From the NCBI RefSeq assembly GCF_019393635.1, contig NC_057863.1, forward strand, positions 3,274,334 through 3,338,333: a stretch of DNA of 64,000 nt. The letters are read 5' to 3'. Source of the DNA: Dromiciops gliroides. Lineage: Eukaryota > Chordata > Mammalia > Microbiotheria > Microbiotheriidae. Under the pieces are notes generated by a model, which was not told the origin of the DNA, made no database searches, and was given only the letters and a program-made list of their open reading frames with translations. The translations under genes were made by a program, and so were the position numbers. This document shows, in pieces, positions 1 to 10,674 of this stretch. Position 1 is the stretch's first letter. Each line of letters starts with the position of its first letter.

Positions 1-95
1 AGCTAGGAAGTGTCTGAGTCTGAGTCTGGATTTGAACTCAGATCTTCCAGACTCCAGGCCCAAGGTTATATCTTCTGTTCTGTTTAGCTGCATAT
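1..95 (-). repeat. Old tRNA-derived SINE fragment
   Basis: The stretch reads as the reverse complement of the SINE core: GGATTTGAACTCAGATCTTC is the complement of the box-B-like block and is followed by a CTCCAGGCCCAAGG segment. The copy is diverged and cut by the window edge. No target duplication can be tested. Confidence 0.55.
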
Positions 96-510
96 AAATG
101 CGATGGAGTGGGATTGAATGAAATGACCTGGCTGTGAGGGACTCTGGGAAATGTGGCAAGATTTGCATGCGAAGATGCAGAGAAAAAATAAAGCATAACT
201 GGAAGACCGGCAATGACCCAAGAAGGAAGCAGAACTAAACTCTGAGTAACTGAAACACCCATAGTGGTCCTGCGGAGCAGCTCAGGCAAACAGAGTCCTC
301 CCTTCATGGCAGAGAAGTGGGGGAAGCCTGGGCAGAATGGTGCATACCTTTCTCAGATGCAGGCTCTGCTCTGCATCTGTTGTCTTCCTTCTTTACAAGG
401 GATGCTTCAGTTCCTGGGTGGGGATGATGGGGGAATTGATAGCTAGAAAACATTTTAATATAAAAAACATACAGCTTCAATTATGCTTATCCCGAACAAA
501 AAGTAAGGAA
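96..510. other. Unassigned spacer
   Basis: No gene, strong reading frame or recognised repeat was seen. The short open frames here have no recognisable protein features. Confidence 0.5.
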
Positions 511-653
511 GAAAGGGGGCAGCTAGGTGGTGCAGTGAATAAAGCACTGGCCTTGGATTCAGGAGGACCTGAGTTCAAATCCAGCCTCGACACCTGACAC
601 TTACTAGCTGTGTGACCTTGGGTAAGTCACTTAACCCTCATTGCCCTGTCAAA
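511..653 (+). mobile_element. tRNA-derived SINE (WSINE1-like)
   Basis: Full-length young SINE with GGCAGCTAGGTGGTGCAGTG head, box-B-like GAGTTCAAATCC and GTAAGTCACTTAACCC end, then an A-rich tail. It is flanked by AAAAAGTAAGGAA at 498-510 and 654-666, a 13-bp target duplication of the kind made by L1-type target-primed reverse transcription. Confidence 0.9.
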
Positions 654-859
654 AAAAAGTAAGGAAAAAAAAACAACAAAGGAGGTTGCCTGCATCTCAT
701 CTACCTGAAAAGCCTGTTTAATAGCTCTGGATTCTCTCCTGCAGGGTCTGGTCTATGAAAAATATGTCCCATTGCACAGTCTTATGGCCTCAGGGAATCC
801 ACAAATGCCCGAGATGCCCTACAGGAGTCCTAGTGAAAGAAGCATCCCTGTCCTTCCCT

Positions 860-1190
860 AGAGGCTCTCCTCCTCTCCTCTTTTCCTCCCCTCCCCTCCC
901 CTCCTCCTCTCCTCTCTTGTCCTGTCCTCCCCTCCCCTCTCCTCTTCTCTCCCTTCCTCTTCTCTCCTCTCTTCTCCTCCCCTCTCCTCTTCTCCCTTCC
1001 TCTCCTCTTCCCTCCCCTCACTTCCCCTTCTCTCCCTTCCTCTCCCCTCCTCTCCTCGTATCCTCTCCTGTCTTGTCCTCCCCCCCCCCTCTCCTCTTCT
1101 CTCCTTTCCTCTCCTCTCCTCTTCCCTCCTCTCACCTCCTCTCCTCCTGTCCTCTCCTGTCCTATCCTCTCCTTTCTCTTCCCTCTGCCC
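860..1190. repeat. Polypyrimidine (CCTCT-rich) low-complexity tract
   Basis: About 330 bases are almost pure C and T on the plus strand, built of irregular CCTCTCC, TTCTCTCC and CCTGTCC units. The open frames across it, in several phases and on both strands, are artefacts of a composition lacking stop triplets. Such mirror-like homopurine/homopyrimidine DNA can form triplex structure. Confidence 0.85.
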
Positions 1191-1879
1191 CTCTGATCTC
1201 ATCAGTCACTATGGGCTCAGTTAGCTCTATCTGCCTCGGATTCCCTCACCTGGAGCTCCAGCCCTAGCCCCTCTCGCAAGTACCAACTGTTCACCGGGCA
1301 TCTCCTTCCTCTCACATCCAATCAGTGGCCAAGACATTCAGTGACTTGCCAGGATCTGTGGAAGGATTTAAACTCAAATCTCCCTGGCCCTGAGTCTAGC
1401 CTTATGTCTACCCAGCTACTATGTGTACTGTTATGACCAAAAGCCTTCAGCAGCTCACCACTGCATGTGAAATAATCAACTTCTGATCCTGCCACTCAAA
1501 GCTATCTCCATCCAGCATTATCTCCCACAGCTCTCAGTTTTACAGTCTCCAATTTGTTTGGTTTTTTAATGTATTGGTGCCCTTTAAAAACCATTTTTGT
1601 TACTCCTCAATGCCCTCCCAACACCACCCATGCCCTCCCTCGTAACAAAGAAGTCTAAGCAAGCAAAGCAGACCTATTCACTGGCTCCATCTGGCAACAG
1701 ACATCGGGATCCACTGATTCAGACACCATCATCCCTTTTCTGCTGAAGTGAGGGACAGAGAAAGGCCCCTCCTTCACCTTGACCTTCACCGCCCAGCCTC
1801 CAAAGTCACTGTTGATTACTGCAGCATCTCATGAGTTCTTGGGGCTTTCAAACTTTCAAGATTGCTTCCCCTGAGCCCA
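1191..1879. other. Mostly unassigned spacer with one old SINE fragment
   Basis: A diverged minus-strand SINE/MIR piece lies at about 1,326-1,440 (AGTGACTTGCCAGGATCTG, then AGGATTTAAACTCAAATCTC). Nothing else is recognisable. Confidence 0.45.
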
Positions 1880-2154
1880 GGGCAGTCACTCCACAGAGGG
1901 TTTCTTTTCTTGGCTCTTCCCACTTCACTCTTTATCTGTTCAGATGAGGCTTCCCAAGTTTCTCTCAAAGTTTCAGAGTTGTTGTTTCTTTTGAGACAAT
2001 CCTATTCCATTCCACTTACTTCCCACAATTTTTTCAACCATCTTTTATTTTATGGGGACCCACTTTGCTTGCAGATCTTTGTTACTACAAAAAGTGCTTT
2101 TAAAAATCTTTTTGAACACGTCTCTTCTTCTGTCTTGGACCTGGAAGATGTGTT

Positions 2155-2215
2155 TATGTATGTATGTATGTATGTATGTATGTATGTATGTATGTATGTA
2201 TGTATGTATGTGTAT
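2155..2215. repeat. (TATG)n microsatellite
   Basis: About 14 near-perfect TATG units inside the L1 remnant. The short frames rich in Met-Tyr-Val-Cys here are translations of the repeat. Confidence 0.95.
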
Positions 2216-2317
2216 ATGTATATGGATGCACACGTATACACACAGATAAAGATATACTCAGAAAGGTTATCCCTGAGTCTGAGTATAGCTACAAATTCTT
2301 CTACAAAATGATTGAAC

Positions 2318-2482
2318 ACAGGACAGCTAGGTGGCGCAGTGGATAGAGCACCGGCCCTGGAGTCAGGAGTACCTGAGTTCAAATCCGGCCTTAGACACTT
2401 AACACTAGCTGTGTGACCCTGGGCAAGTCACTTAACCCCAATTGCCTCACTAAAAAAACCAAAAAACCAAAACCAAACCAAA
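2318..2482 (+). mobile_element. tRNA-derived SINE (WSINE1-like)
   Basis: Complete SINE with a GCAGTGGATAGAGCACCGG head and a long A/C-rich tail. The 15-bp duplication ACAAAATGATTGAAC flanks it at 2,303-2,317 and 2,483-2,497. It landed in the L1 remnant, so it is younger than that copy. Confidence 0.95.
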
Positions 2483-3150
2483 ACAAAATGATTGAACCAA
2501 TTCGCAGCTCCATCAACAGTGCATTAATGAGCCTATCTTCTCACAGTCTTATCAACAATTGCTATCTTTTGATAGGTATGGAATCTTTTATTTTGTTATT
2601 AGTGATTTGGAACATTCTTTCATTTTCATTTCTCCTTTTGAAAATGGCCTGTTAAAAAAAAGAAGAAGAAAAAGAAAATGGCCTGTTCATATTCTTTGAC
2701 CCTTCGTCTACTGGGGGATCGCTCTTGAGCTCATAAATGTGTTTCAGTTCCCTATATAGTTTGGATAGCAAACTCTTCTCTCTGATATTTGCTGCAAAGT
2801 TGTTTTCCCCCCTTATTCTGCCACTTGTCCTCATTTTCTAGAGGCACTGATTTTCTTCATGCAACAGCCTGTTGATTTTATGTAACCAAAAGTCTCTGTT
2901 CTATCACTTATGATCATCTCTATCTCTGATTGTGTAAGAAGCCTCCTTCCAGCCACAAGAACCCTCCTCTATCCTCTGATTCTCAGTTTAGATGGATGTT
3001 TATTTAGGGCGTATTGTGGTGCCTGGTGGTCTTGGTGTAAACCTAATTTCAGCCAGACTGCTTCCTAGTATTCCCAGCAGTTCTCATTGAACAAGGAATT
3101 CCTATCCCTAGTAGTTTCTTTTCTTGGGTTCATTGAAAACTGGACCTTGG

Positions 3151-3500
3151 ATGGGTTCCCCCAGGTCCTGCTTACTGATCTGCATGCTGCACTTCCTTGT
3201 ACTTTCTCCTACACTCCTTGTTGGCTGCTCTTATCATGTCCTTTCCTATCTCTGTACCTTATACCACATCATCCCTCATGCCTGGAATGGATTTTCCCCT
3301 ACTTGTGGGTAAAGTCCTTCCCTTCCTTCAAGTCCCAGTTCAGACATCACTTCCTCCATGAAGGCTTGACCCCCAGGTGATGGGAATCTCTTATCTACAC
3401 ATTGCTCATTGCACTTTGCCCAACCTCTCTTTTGCATTGATTTCATTCTCCCTCAATGTGGATAAGTGTATGAGTCTTTTTCCTCAATTAGAGTCTTATC
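3151..3500 (+). repeat. L2/CR1-like LINE 3' end
   Basis: Contains the ordered phrases CCCTCATGCCTGGAATGGA, TTCAAGTCCCAGTTCAGACA, TCACTTCCTCCATGAAGGC and ATCTCCTTGAAAGCAAA, typical of L2-type LINE 3' ends. It is old and has no open frame. Confidence 0.65.
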
Positions 3501-3614
3501 TCCTTGAAAGCAAAATCAAAAACCATAGCATCACAGAATCTCAGAGTTGGTAAGGACCTCAGTGGCTGTGTCATACCTTACCCTGTTCCCAAGAGACCAC
3601 TGTAGGCTTGATGG
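3501..3614. other. Possible ancient repeat fragment
   Basis: The phrase AATCTCAGAGTTGGTAAGGA resembles a widespread old mammalian repeat. The family was not determined. Confidence 0.3.
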
Positions 3615-4060
3615 TGTAAAGTTGCTAAAATTCTAGCTATACTGTTTAAAATATCTAACGAGTGGTTACCAATAAATTAGAAGCTTTAGCAAGAGTATTT
3701 AAGTATTTATTAAAGAGCATTAGGATCTGATGATCAGAGAGAAAGGTAAAAATCTAACTACTTCTAAGAGACTCCATCATCCGACCTGCCATGGCAAGGT
3801 CAGGAACAAAAAGGACCAATGCTCCCTTCTTCCTCCCAGAAGCCTCCTGTGAAACTAGGAACATCCCATCCACATGCACACACAGAGCTCCAAACTCATT
3901 GGCTGGTAGCTTTGATAGACAGTGCCCATGAGCAAACGTCACTTCCTGACGCCAAGGAACTGACCTTGAAACCACATGGCTTGCCCTTAGACACCTTCTC
4001 CTCATGGTGGAGCTTTCCTACAGTAACTCTCCAGCAGGTGGCGTCACTCCAATTGTTACA
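3615..4060 (-). mobile_element. Solo LTR, family D (related to the young element at 10.7 kb)
   Basis: A 446-bp LTR that begins TGTAAAG and ends TTGTTACA on the plus strand, with an exact ATGG duplication at 3,611-3,614 and 4,061-4,064. Its left 100 bases are the reverse complement of the right end of the 10.7-kb element's LTR (GCTAAAATTCTAGCTA, GAAGCTTTAGCAAGAGT). Its right end matches that LTR's start (CTCCAGCAGGTGGCGTCA). No internal sequence remains, as expected after LTR-LTR recombination. Confidence 0.85.
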
Positions 4061-4152
4061 ATGGGAAGGACAGCTCCCTGACAATCAGAGCTGTCCAAGG
4101 GGTGAAGAGCCCTTCAGGGCTACTGAGTTCTTCCTCATTGAAAGTCTTCAAG

Positions 4153-4306
4153 TGAGGCAGCTAGATGGTGCAGTGGATAGAGCACCAGCCCTGGAGTCAG
4201 GAGTACCTGAGTTCAAATCCGGCCTCAGACACTTAACACTTACTAGCTGTGTGACCCTGGGCAAGTCACTTAACCCCAATTGCCTCACTAAAAAAAAAAA
4301 AGAAAA
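4153..4306 (+). mobile_element. tRNA-derived SINE (WSINE1-like)
   Basis: Complete SINE flanked by GAAAGTCTTCAAG at 4,140-4,152 and 4,307-4,319. It has a standard head, a box-B-like block and a pure A tail of about 12 bases. Confidence 0.95.
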
Positions 4307-4379
4307 GAAAGTCTTCAAGCAAAATGCATGTTGTAGAGAAAGTCCTGTTCAACTGAGGGTTAGACTTGTGGGGACAATT

Positions 4380-4660
4380 ATTTTATCTACATCTGCAATT
4401 TCTCTTGCAGACCCAGGACCTGCCACCCAAGGGTGAGTGTCTGGCCAGGACTGCCATTTCTTGATGGCCCCTTGATGCCCAGATGAACCCACACACTGAT
4501 CTGTTCCACTTCCTTACCAAACTTCCCTCTCCCATTTCTGGCTCTCCTTGGTGTTTAGGCTTCCCCTGTAGGCTGTGAGCTCTGTGAGAGAAGGGACTGT
4601 CTTGTTCTCTTGTTTTTGTATTCTTGGTGATTATCACAATGCCTGAATGAGAGTAATTGC
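4380..4660 (+). repeat. L2-like LINE 3' end fragment
   Basis: The phrases GTGAGCTCTGTGAGAGAAGG and ACTGTCTTGTTCTC followed by TTGTATTCTTGGTGATTATC match the end of L2-type 3' sequences in diverged form. Confidence 0.5.
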
Positions 4661-4818
4661 TTTGTAAGAGTTCCTTCTATCACCCATCCATCCATCCATC
4701 TTGCTAGTCTGTCTACTTGACCTGCTTTCCCATTTCCTTTGCTGTTTTATGTCTTATAAGCTGACCATTATCTAATTCAACATACAAAGATATTTTCTGG
4801 GTTAGAAATGAGAGAATC

Positions 4819-4978
4819 GGGGCGGCTAGGTGGCACAGTGGATAAAGCACCGGCCCTGGATTCAGGAGTTCCTGAGTTCAAATCTGGCCTCAGACACTTG
4901 ACACTTACTAGCTGTGTGACATTGGGCAAGTCACTTAACCCCTATTGCCCCACAAAAAAAACAAAAAACAAACAAAAA
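4819..4978 (+). mobile_element. tRNA-derived SINE (WSINE1-like)
   Basis: Complete SINE with flanking AGAAATGAGAGAATC at 4,804-4,818 and 4,979-4,993. The tail is A-rich with interspersed C. Confidence 0.95.
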
Positions 4979-5012
4979 AGAAATGAGAGAATCCATTTGA
5001 CTTGTCATCTCC

Positions 5013-5030
5013 TCCCCCCCCCCCCCCCCC
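5013..5030. repeat. Poly-C run
   Basis: About 18 consecutive C. Its length may be unreliable in the assembly. Confidence 0.85.
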
Positions 5031-5643
5031 GGCCAGGAAAAAAGGATTCTTTGATACTGAAGGTCACTATCTCTTCCTTGAATTCCTATAGATGACACCT
5101 TTCAAGAGATGGGACCTTACCTTCCAAACATGAATAACTCTGTCTCCTCTCAGGCTCAGGCTCACCAAAGTTCTTGTCAAGTGAACAACTGCACTATATG
5201 ATTTCATCTCAAAGCCACACTTCTTCCTCAGTTTCCCAGGATTGTAGACTCCAATAAGATCACAAATGTATCTTCTCCTCTCCCTGATTCTGATCTCACT
5301 AAACTCCACCTGCCACCCTTCCCCCATTCATGACATAGTCCCCTGGATTTTTGGGATTATATAAAAATAGCTAGAGTGGCCATTGCTACCTTTGGATTCT
5401 CCCTGAATTCCCTAGCTGCTAAGCTGTGAGAAATGCTCTTAGAACAACCTGCCTGCTAATCATAGGATGATCTTGCTTGTGTCATGACAGATGAGATCAT
5501 TTCTGAGATTCCTTCCAACTCATATTCTGCATGTAAAGAAGTTTAACTTTGACAATTAACTTACTTGGGGCAACAGCCTGCTTCTGGGCACTTGTTTATT
5601 ATTTATATATGATTTGCTAAGAAGAGGGAGTGCAGAGAATAAT
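5031..5643. other. Unassigned spacer
   Basis: No recognisable gene, exon or repeat. Confidence 0.45.
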
Positions 5644-5656
5644 ATTTGCTCTCTGT

Positions 5657-5804
5657 AGGAGCAGCTAGGTGGCACAGTGGATAGAGCACCAGCCTTGGAT
5701 TCAGGAGGACCTGAGTTCAAATCTGGTCTCATACACTTAACACTTACCAGCTGTGTGACCCTGGGCAAGTCACTTAACCCCAATTGCCTCACAAACAAAC
5801 AAAC
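5657..5804 (+). mobile_element. tRNA-derived SINE (WSINE1-like)
   Basis: Complete SINE with imperfect flanking copies ATTTGCTCTCTGT (5,644-5,656) and ATTTGCTTTCTGT (5,805-5,817). The single mismatch suggests slightly greater age than neighbouring copies. Confidence 0.92.
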
Positions 5805-5817
5805 ATTTGCTTTCTGT

Positions 5818-6190
5818 TGCCACTCATGAAGAAGAAGAATAACAACAAGAACAAGAATGGGGGGGAAAAAAAGAGGAATTTGTCTCTTTATAGCCAAGTG
5901 TTCCTAAGAAGAGGAAGAGATGTTGAAAGATACTTCTCTGAATTGTAGATACAGAGAAGATGAAGAACTTTGACAAAGGAGCCAGCTTTGGAGAGGCTTT
6001 TGCCAATTTAAAGACAAGTGCTATTGCCTTTTCCTAAAAGAATATAACACCTCTTTAGCCAAAGGCATCATCAAAGCCAGAAGCTGAAAGTGATGGATAC
6101 TGTAGTTGCTGTCAAGAAGCAAGCTCAACTGAGCAGAGGAACAGCTTAGAAGTGGTGCATTAGATGCAACTTGGACAAGAAGGGAAGCAG
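5818..6190. other. Unassigned spacer
   Basis: A/G-rich sequence with no recognised gene or repeat. The left part (GAAGAAGAAGAATAACAAC) is low complexity. Confidence 0.4.
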
Positions 6191-6515
6191 CTGAATAGGG
6201 GGAAAAGTCTTTTGAATGGGAAAAAGATCTTTGTTTCAAATTTCTCAAGCAAAGGTTTAATATTCAAGATACTTAAACTACTAACAGATATATACAAAGC
6301 CATTCCCCAACAGGTAAGTGGTCAAAAGATACAAATAAATGCTTCTCGAAAGACTTGTAAACTGTTAACAACCACATGAAAAGATGACCCAAATAATAAT
6401 AAATGCAAATCAAAACCGTTCTGAGGTTTCACCTCATAGCCTATAAATTGGCAAAGATGACAAAAACTGGAAATAGCGAATGCTGGAGGGGTCTTAGAAA
6501 GAGAGACACACTAGA
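6190..6515 (+). mobile_element. LINE-1 3' region fragment, plus strand
   Basis: Contains CAAAGCCATTCCCCAACAGG, AATAAATGCAAATCAAAAC and TTGGCAAAGATGACAAAAAC, matching the end of marsupial L1 ORF2 and 3' UTR. Frames are broken. It probably continues at 6,900 after an intervening piece. Confidence 0.65.
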
Positions 6516-6519
6516 GGGC

Positions 6520-6900
6520 TGTTAGCATAGAGCTCTTCATTCCGTAAGATGACTTTAACACTGGAAGTCACATCTCAGAAATACTCTTTGCCCTTAGATT
6601 CTTTCCCTCTGATTGGAGGGTGAAGTGTTCTTCCCAGAACTTCCATTTAAGGAGGGTAGCCAGGCTAGCCATCTCTTCATTTCCCACCAGGCTGAACTCC
6701 TCTGAATTTTTCTGTCATCCTTCCAAGTTCCCAACCTTCTTTCCCCACTTCCCTTTTAGTTTCCTTTTACATATTTTCTTCCCCCTTGGAGCGCAAGCTC
6801 TTTAAGAGCCAAGACTGTCTTTCTTTTTGCTTGTGTTTGTATTCGAACACTTTTCACAGAGCTTGGCACATAGTAAGTGCTTTATAAGTGCTTGTTGACT
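6520..6900 (+). repeat. L2-like LINE 3' end
   Basis: Ends with GAGCTTGGCACATAGTAAG, TGCTTTATAAGTGCTTGTTG and ACTGACT, the usual terminus of L2/CR1-like elements. It lies between two pieces of an L1 3' region. Confidence 0.6.
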
Positions 6901-7565
6901 GACTATGCATTCAGTCAGCACAACTATTTGGAAAACAATTTGGAATTATGCAAATGAAGTGATTAAAATGTCCATTCCCTTTGATCCAGAGATTACATTA
7001 ATAGGTTTATACCCCAAAGAGATCAGACTCCCACATTCTCCAGAATATTTACAACAGCACTTCTTGTGGCTGGAAAGAATTGGAAACAAGGTAGAAGTCC
7101 ATCAAATGAGAATGACTGAACCAATTTTGGTACATGAGTGTCACAAAACATTACTGGGTATTGAGAAAGAATGCCTATGAAGACTATAGAGTAGCAGGAA
7201 AGATCTCGGGGATCTGATGGAAAGTGAAGGAAGCAGAGCCAAGCAGACAACATACACCATGACTGACACAACCTAAATGGAACGAGCAGCCACAAACCAT
7301 CCAAAATTACAAAGAGCAAACACGACCGCAAAGAGATGAGAAGATGCTTCTGCCCTGTTTCTTTGCAGGGATGGGAGGCCCACGTTGGGGACACGTTGCA
7401 CCTATTTTCAGATCTTTTCGCATAGTGATCAACTTTGGTGAATTATTTCTTTTCTTTTTTCTTTTCAAGATGTGTCTCATGGAATGAATGACTGGGAGGA
7501 GCAAAGATACTGGGCGAAATTTTGGTGATGCAAAAAAAAGCTGTCAAAATTTTTTATTAAAAAAG
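6900..7565 (+). mobile_element. LINE-1 3' region, plus strand
   Basis: TTTGGAAAACAATTTGGAATTA, CCCTTTGATCCAGAGATTAC and CACTTCTTGTGGCTGGAAAG match the marsupial L1 3' end, which is also seen at 21.6 and 40.2 kb. The short frame at 6,905-7,180 is a translation of this repeat. Confidence 0.7.
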
Positions 7566-7573
7566 CAAGTAGG

Positions 7574-7712
7574 GGGGCAGCTAGGTGGCACGGTGTTTAA
7601 AGCATTGGCTTTGGATTCAGGAGTACCTGAGTTCAAATCCAGCCTCAAACACTTGACACTAGCTGTGTGACCCTGGGCAAGTCACTTAACCCTCATTGTC
7701 CTCAAAAAAAAA
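7574..7712 (+). mobile_element. tRNA-derived SINE, first of a tandem pair
   Basis: SINE with CAAGTAGG immediately left (7,566-7,573) and right (7,713-7,720). The head carries GGTGTTTAAAGCATTGGC in place of the usual GTGGATAGAGC, a diverged form. Confidence 0.9.
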
Positions 7713-7720
7713 CAAGTAGG

Positions 7721-7887
7721 GGCAGCTAGGTGGTGCAGTAGATAGAGCACCGGCCCTGGAGTCAGGAGGACCTGAGTTCAAATTTAACCTCAGACACTTG
7801 ACACTTACTAGATGTGTGACCCTAGGCAAGTCACTTAACCCTCATTGTCCCACAAAAAAAATAATAAATAAATAAAATAATATAAAA
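7721..7887 (+). mobile_element. tRNA-derived SINE, second of a tandem pair
   Basis: A second SINE starts right after the CAAGTAGG copy that closes the first, in the same orientation, and ends in an ATAAATAAAATAA tail followed by ATAAGTGG, a third imperfect copy of the target. Confidence 0.9.
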
Positions 7888-8677
7888 TAAGTGGAGCCAT
7901 AGAGAAGCATCCTAGCAGAACAATTCATACAGCTAAGACACCATGGCCCTAGTCCTGCATCGCATGGATCAGCTCAGTCTACAGGGGAAACACTTGTTCT
8001 CACAGAGCCTATGCTCATCAAGGAGATTTAATGAGTAATGCCCGAACCAGAAAGAGGCTATCACAGCCCACAGTGCTAGAGCTGCAAGTTACCCCGGCCA
8101 TATGTATTCCTAAAACACAGGCCTCATTACACTAGGATGGGAAGTATGCAGCCACTCTCCCAATGGCCACTAGGTGCCCTGGTGAGAGAAATCAGTTCTG
8201 GTTTAGGAGTCAAAGGGTACGAATTATGTATTTGTTTTGCATCTGAGTGAATGTTTGGGTTAATGGTCTTTGAATATTAGTGGCTGATTTATCAGTGAGA
8301 AATATGCTAGTGGAGGCTCATGAGCTATAGAGTGAGTGGGCAAGAGAGCCTACAAGAGTGAACCTTGAGAGTACAGAATGCAGCAGTCACCGCCCTTCTG
8401 GGAAACCCCCAACTTGACAGTGTGAGCCATGGAAAAGGAGTGTGTGTGTTGCTGGGTTGGGGTATGGGTGTGGAGGGCAGAACATGAGCAAGTGTGGGCT
8501 GCTTTTCCCCAGACAGGCATCTGTCTTTGTAATCGTCAGACTGGCTTGTAACAGGACTCTTCTGCTCGTTGCCAACTTAGAGATTTTCTGAGTGTTTGTG
8601 CCCCCCCCCATCTTTTCTAACCACAGCAATTTCTGCTGCCTCTTCTCTCTCCCTCCCTTCTCTTGGGCACCCACATC
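7888..8677. other. Unassigned spacer
   Basis: Non-repetitive to the eye. No exon-like frame. A poly-C run of 9 lies at about 8,602. Confidence 0.45.
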
Positions 8678-8685
8678 CTTTAGAA

Positions 8686-8870
8686 CAGGGCTTCTTAAAT
8701 TTTTCTACTCATAACCCCTTTTCACCTGAGAAATTTTGACTCAAGCCCAGGTAGATGGGCATATGAAACAGGTACACATAACCTTTTACTGCTGCCAACT
8801 TTTTCGTGACCCCTGCATTCAGTTACTCAACACCTTATGAGGTCTCAACCCACAGGTTTAAGAAGCTTTG
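8686..8870. mobile_element. Non-autonomous hAT-type DNA transposon
   Basis: A 185-bp element with terminal inverted repeats: left CAGGGCTTCTTAAA against the complement of the right end CAAAGCTTCTTAAA, 12 of 14 matching. It is flanked by CTTTAGAA (8,678-8,685) and CTTTAGAG (8,871-8,878), an 8-bp duplication with one mismatch, the hallmark size for hAT. It has no coding capacity. Confidence 0.8.
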
Positions 8871-8879
8871 CTTTAGAGC

Positions 8880-9457
8880 CAGAATCAAAGACTTTTTCAA
8901 GCCATAAGAGATCATCTAACCAAGAGGTAAATAAATGGGTGCTCACTGGCTGATCCCCAAGCCAGCTTCTCTCCCCAAAGCTCCTCTCAAGACAGAGCCT
9001 TGCCCCTTCTGTGGCCAGAAGATAGCAGAGTGGAGAGTATCCCCCTCCCCTCTGCCCACACCACCCATGGACTCAACTGTCTGCTCTCCCTCATTCCATT
9101 CTCCAGCCCCTCCCTTGTATAGAGGCTTTGGATGACTCAGGAGCATTAGGGGAAATGAATGCCAGCACCTCCTCACACAAAGTCTGGGGACTTGGGATCA
9201 CTTTGCATGTCCTCTCGACTTACTTATGAAGACCTTTGAGTCCAGAATGGTCAAGGAACATGGCTAGGGTCCACAGCAGATACAGGGGGACAACCCAGGC
9301 TTCCAGGCTGGCAGCATTGTGCTTCTTAAAATGAATCACAGCCTTAAACCACATGGTGGACTTTGAGGGAAGTAAGCCTTTCAGCCTTATGGATGATCTT
9401 TCACCACGAGGATGGACAAGCATTAGCACATTCCTCCTGTCCATAGGAGGGAGGGTG
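8880..9457. other. Unassigned spacer
   Basis: No recognisable gene or repeat. Confidence 0.45.
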
Positions 9458-9470
9458 CAAGTATCATCTT

Positions 9471-9626
9471 TCTTTCTTTCTTTTTTTTTTTGGTGAGGCA
9501 ATTGGGGTTAAGTGACTTGCCCAGGGTCACACAGCTAGTAAGTGTCAAGTGTCTGAGGCCAGATTTGAACTCAGGTCCTCCTGACTCCAGAGCTGGTGCT
9601 CTATCCACTGGGCCACCTAGCTGCCC
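9471..9626 (-). mobile_element. tRNA-derived SINE, minus strand
   Basis: Reverse-complement SINE with a T-rich left end (TTTC repeats). The flanking duplication CAAGTATCATCTT lies at 9,458-9,470 and 9,627-9,639. Confidence 0.95.
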
Positions 9627-9639
9627 CAAGTATCATCTT

Positions 9640-9980
9640 AATAAAGAAATAGGGTCAGAGAGGTTAAGCTCCCTGTCTCAGGTCACACAGGAAGGAGACC
9701 TTTTCCCTACCCCATCACTCAGCTACCTCTTCTCCTTTGAAGTTCCACCCAGATCAGATTCACAACGTCTCTGTGTCTGCCCCCCATCTTCCTCTTCACC
9801 TCCACCTGCTGGCTTCCTTGTTCTGTCCAAGACTCAGCTCAAATCCCACTTCCTCAATCCCTTCAGTTCTTTCTGGGCCTCACCCCTCCTCTTGCTTCAC
9901 TTTTCTTACTTCACTCACAGTCCTGGCTCTATAGTTACCCAAGTTAAGGCAATGTTTAACTCCCTCAGAAGTAGAGTGTG
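9640..9980 (+). repeat. MIR fragment and L2-like LINE 3' piece
   Basis: About 9,650-9,705 reads as a reverse MIR/SINE end (AGAGAGGTTAAGCTCCCTGT, AGGTCACACAGGAAGGAG). About 9,770-9,930 contains ACTCAGCTCAAATCCCACTT and CCTCAATCCCTTCAGTTC, typical of L2-type 3' sequence. Confidence 0.5.
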
Positions 9981-9984
9981 AGTG

Positions 9985-10670
9985 AAGCTTAGAGAGATGC
10001 AGGATTCGGCAGCTGAAATTCAGTTTTATGCTTTTAGGAACAACCCAAAGTGCTTTTATGAGGCCCTGAAGGCTATATCTATGGGCTAAAGATCTGTGGT
10101 GCCTCTATACTATTCAGTGCTGATAAATGAGTGATAAGGGCATGATCCTGGAGAAACTGTGTCCTCAACAGACGTCATCAATCAATGCTGAAGCCAGTGT
10201 GACCTCATACCTCAGGTTGAAGGTAATCAATCCCTCTCTGTCCAAACTTCCAACTGAAGAAGGGTTTGAAAGCCATTAGGCTCCTCTCATGCGGCAAAGC
10301 CCCTGGTGCTGATTGTATTCCAGCTGAGATTTACAAGGAAGGGAGTCCACTGCTGGTACAAGAGCTGAATGAACTCTTCCGGGTTATATGGCAAAGGGAG
10401 GTGATACCGCAGGAGCTCAAGGATACCTCCACCTTCCATCTCTAGAAAGGAAAATGAATGAGCTTGTGCTGTGACAATCATTGGTTGGGTCCGGTATGGG
10501 GGGAGGGGGGGGAGATGCAGGGGAGATCTCTCCTTAGTCACTGCTGGCAGGATTCTTGCCAGAGTACTCCTTAATAGGCTGATCCTTCACCTGGAAGATG
10601 CCATGGGGCTTTAGAAAGGGCTGAGGAATGATTGCTATGGCGTTTGCTGGTTGGCAACCCCTGGAGCAAG
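9985..10670 (+). pseudogene. Non-LTR retrotransposon reverse transcriptase, 5' part (split by the ERV)
   Basis: A decayed piece of a LINE reverse transcriptase of the widespread vertebrate type. Translation shows AAEIQ, then NPKCFYEALKAIYG. From about 10,293 it shows GKAPGADCIPAEIYKEG followed by LVQELNELFRVIWQ and VIPQELKD, the N-terminal fingers region of the RT. Further right, ILARVLLNRL marks the next conserved block. Stops and frame changes break it, for example near 10,443. The sequence stops at the left LTR of the inserted element at 10,675 and resumes at 14,385, so it was one copy before insertion. I could not place it in a LINE clade from sequence alone. It is certainly inactive. Confidence 0.8.
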
Positions 10671-10674
10671 GCCA

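Larger units (their letters stand above)
1880..3150 (-). mobile_element. LINE-1 remnant (3' part), minus strand
   Basis: Sense-strand phrases match antisense L1 3' regions: ATTTGCTGCAAAGTTGTTTT, TGGCCTGTTCATATTCTTTG, and CCCAGCAGTTCTCATTGAAC, which recurs in the larger L1 copy near 56,100. Reading frames are broken throughout. The copy is interrupted by a TATG microsatellite (2,155-2,215) and a young SINE (2,318-2,482). Confidence 0.65.

Noticed and set aside
755..1267. 170-codon Ser/Pro/Leu-rich open frame, with Arg/Glu/Gly-rich frames on the opposite strand
   Set aside because: It is a translation of a C/T-only low-complexity tract. Several phases on both strands stay open, which is composition, not coding.
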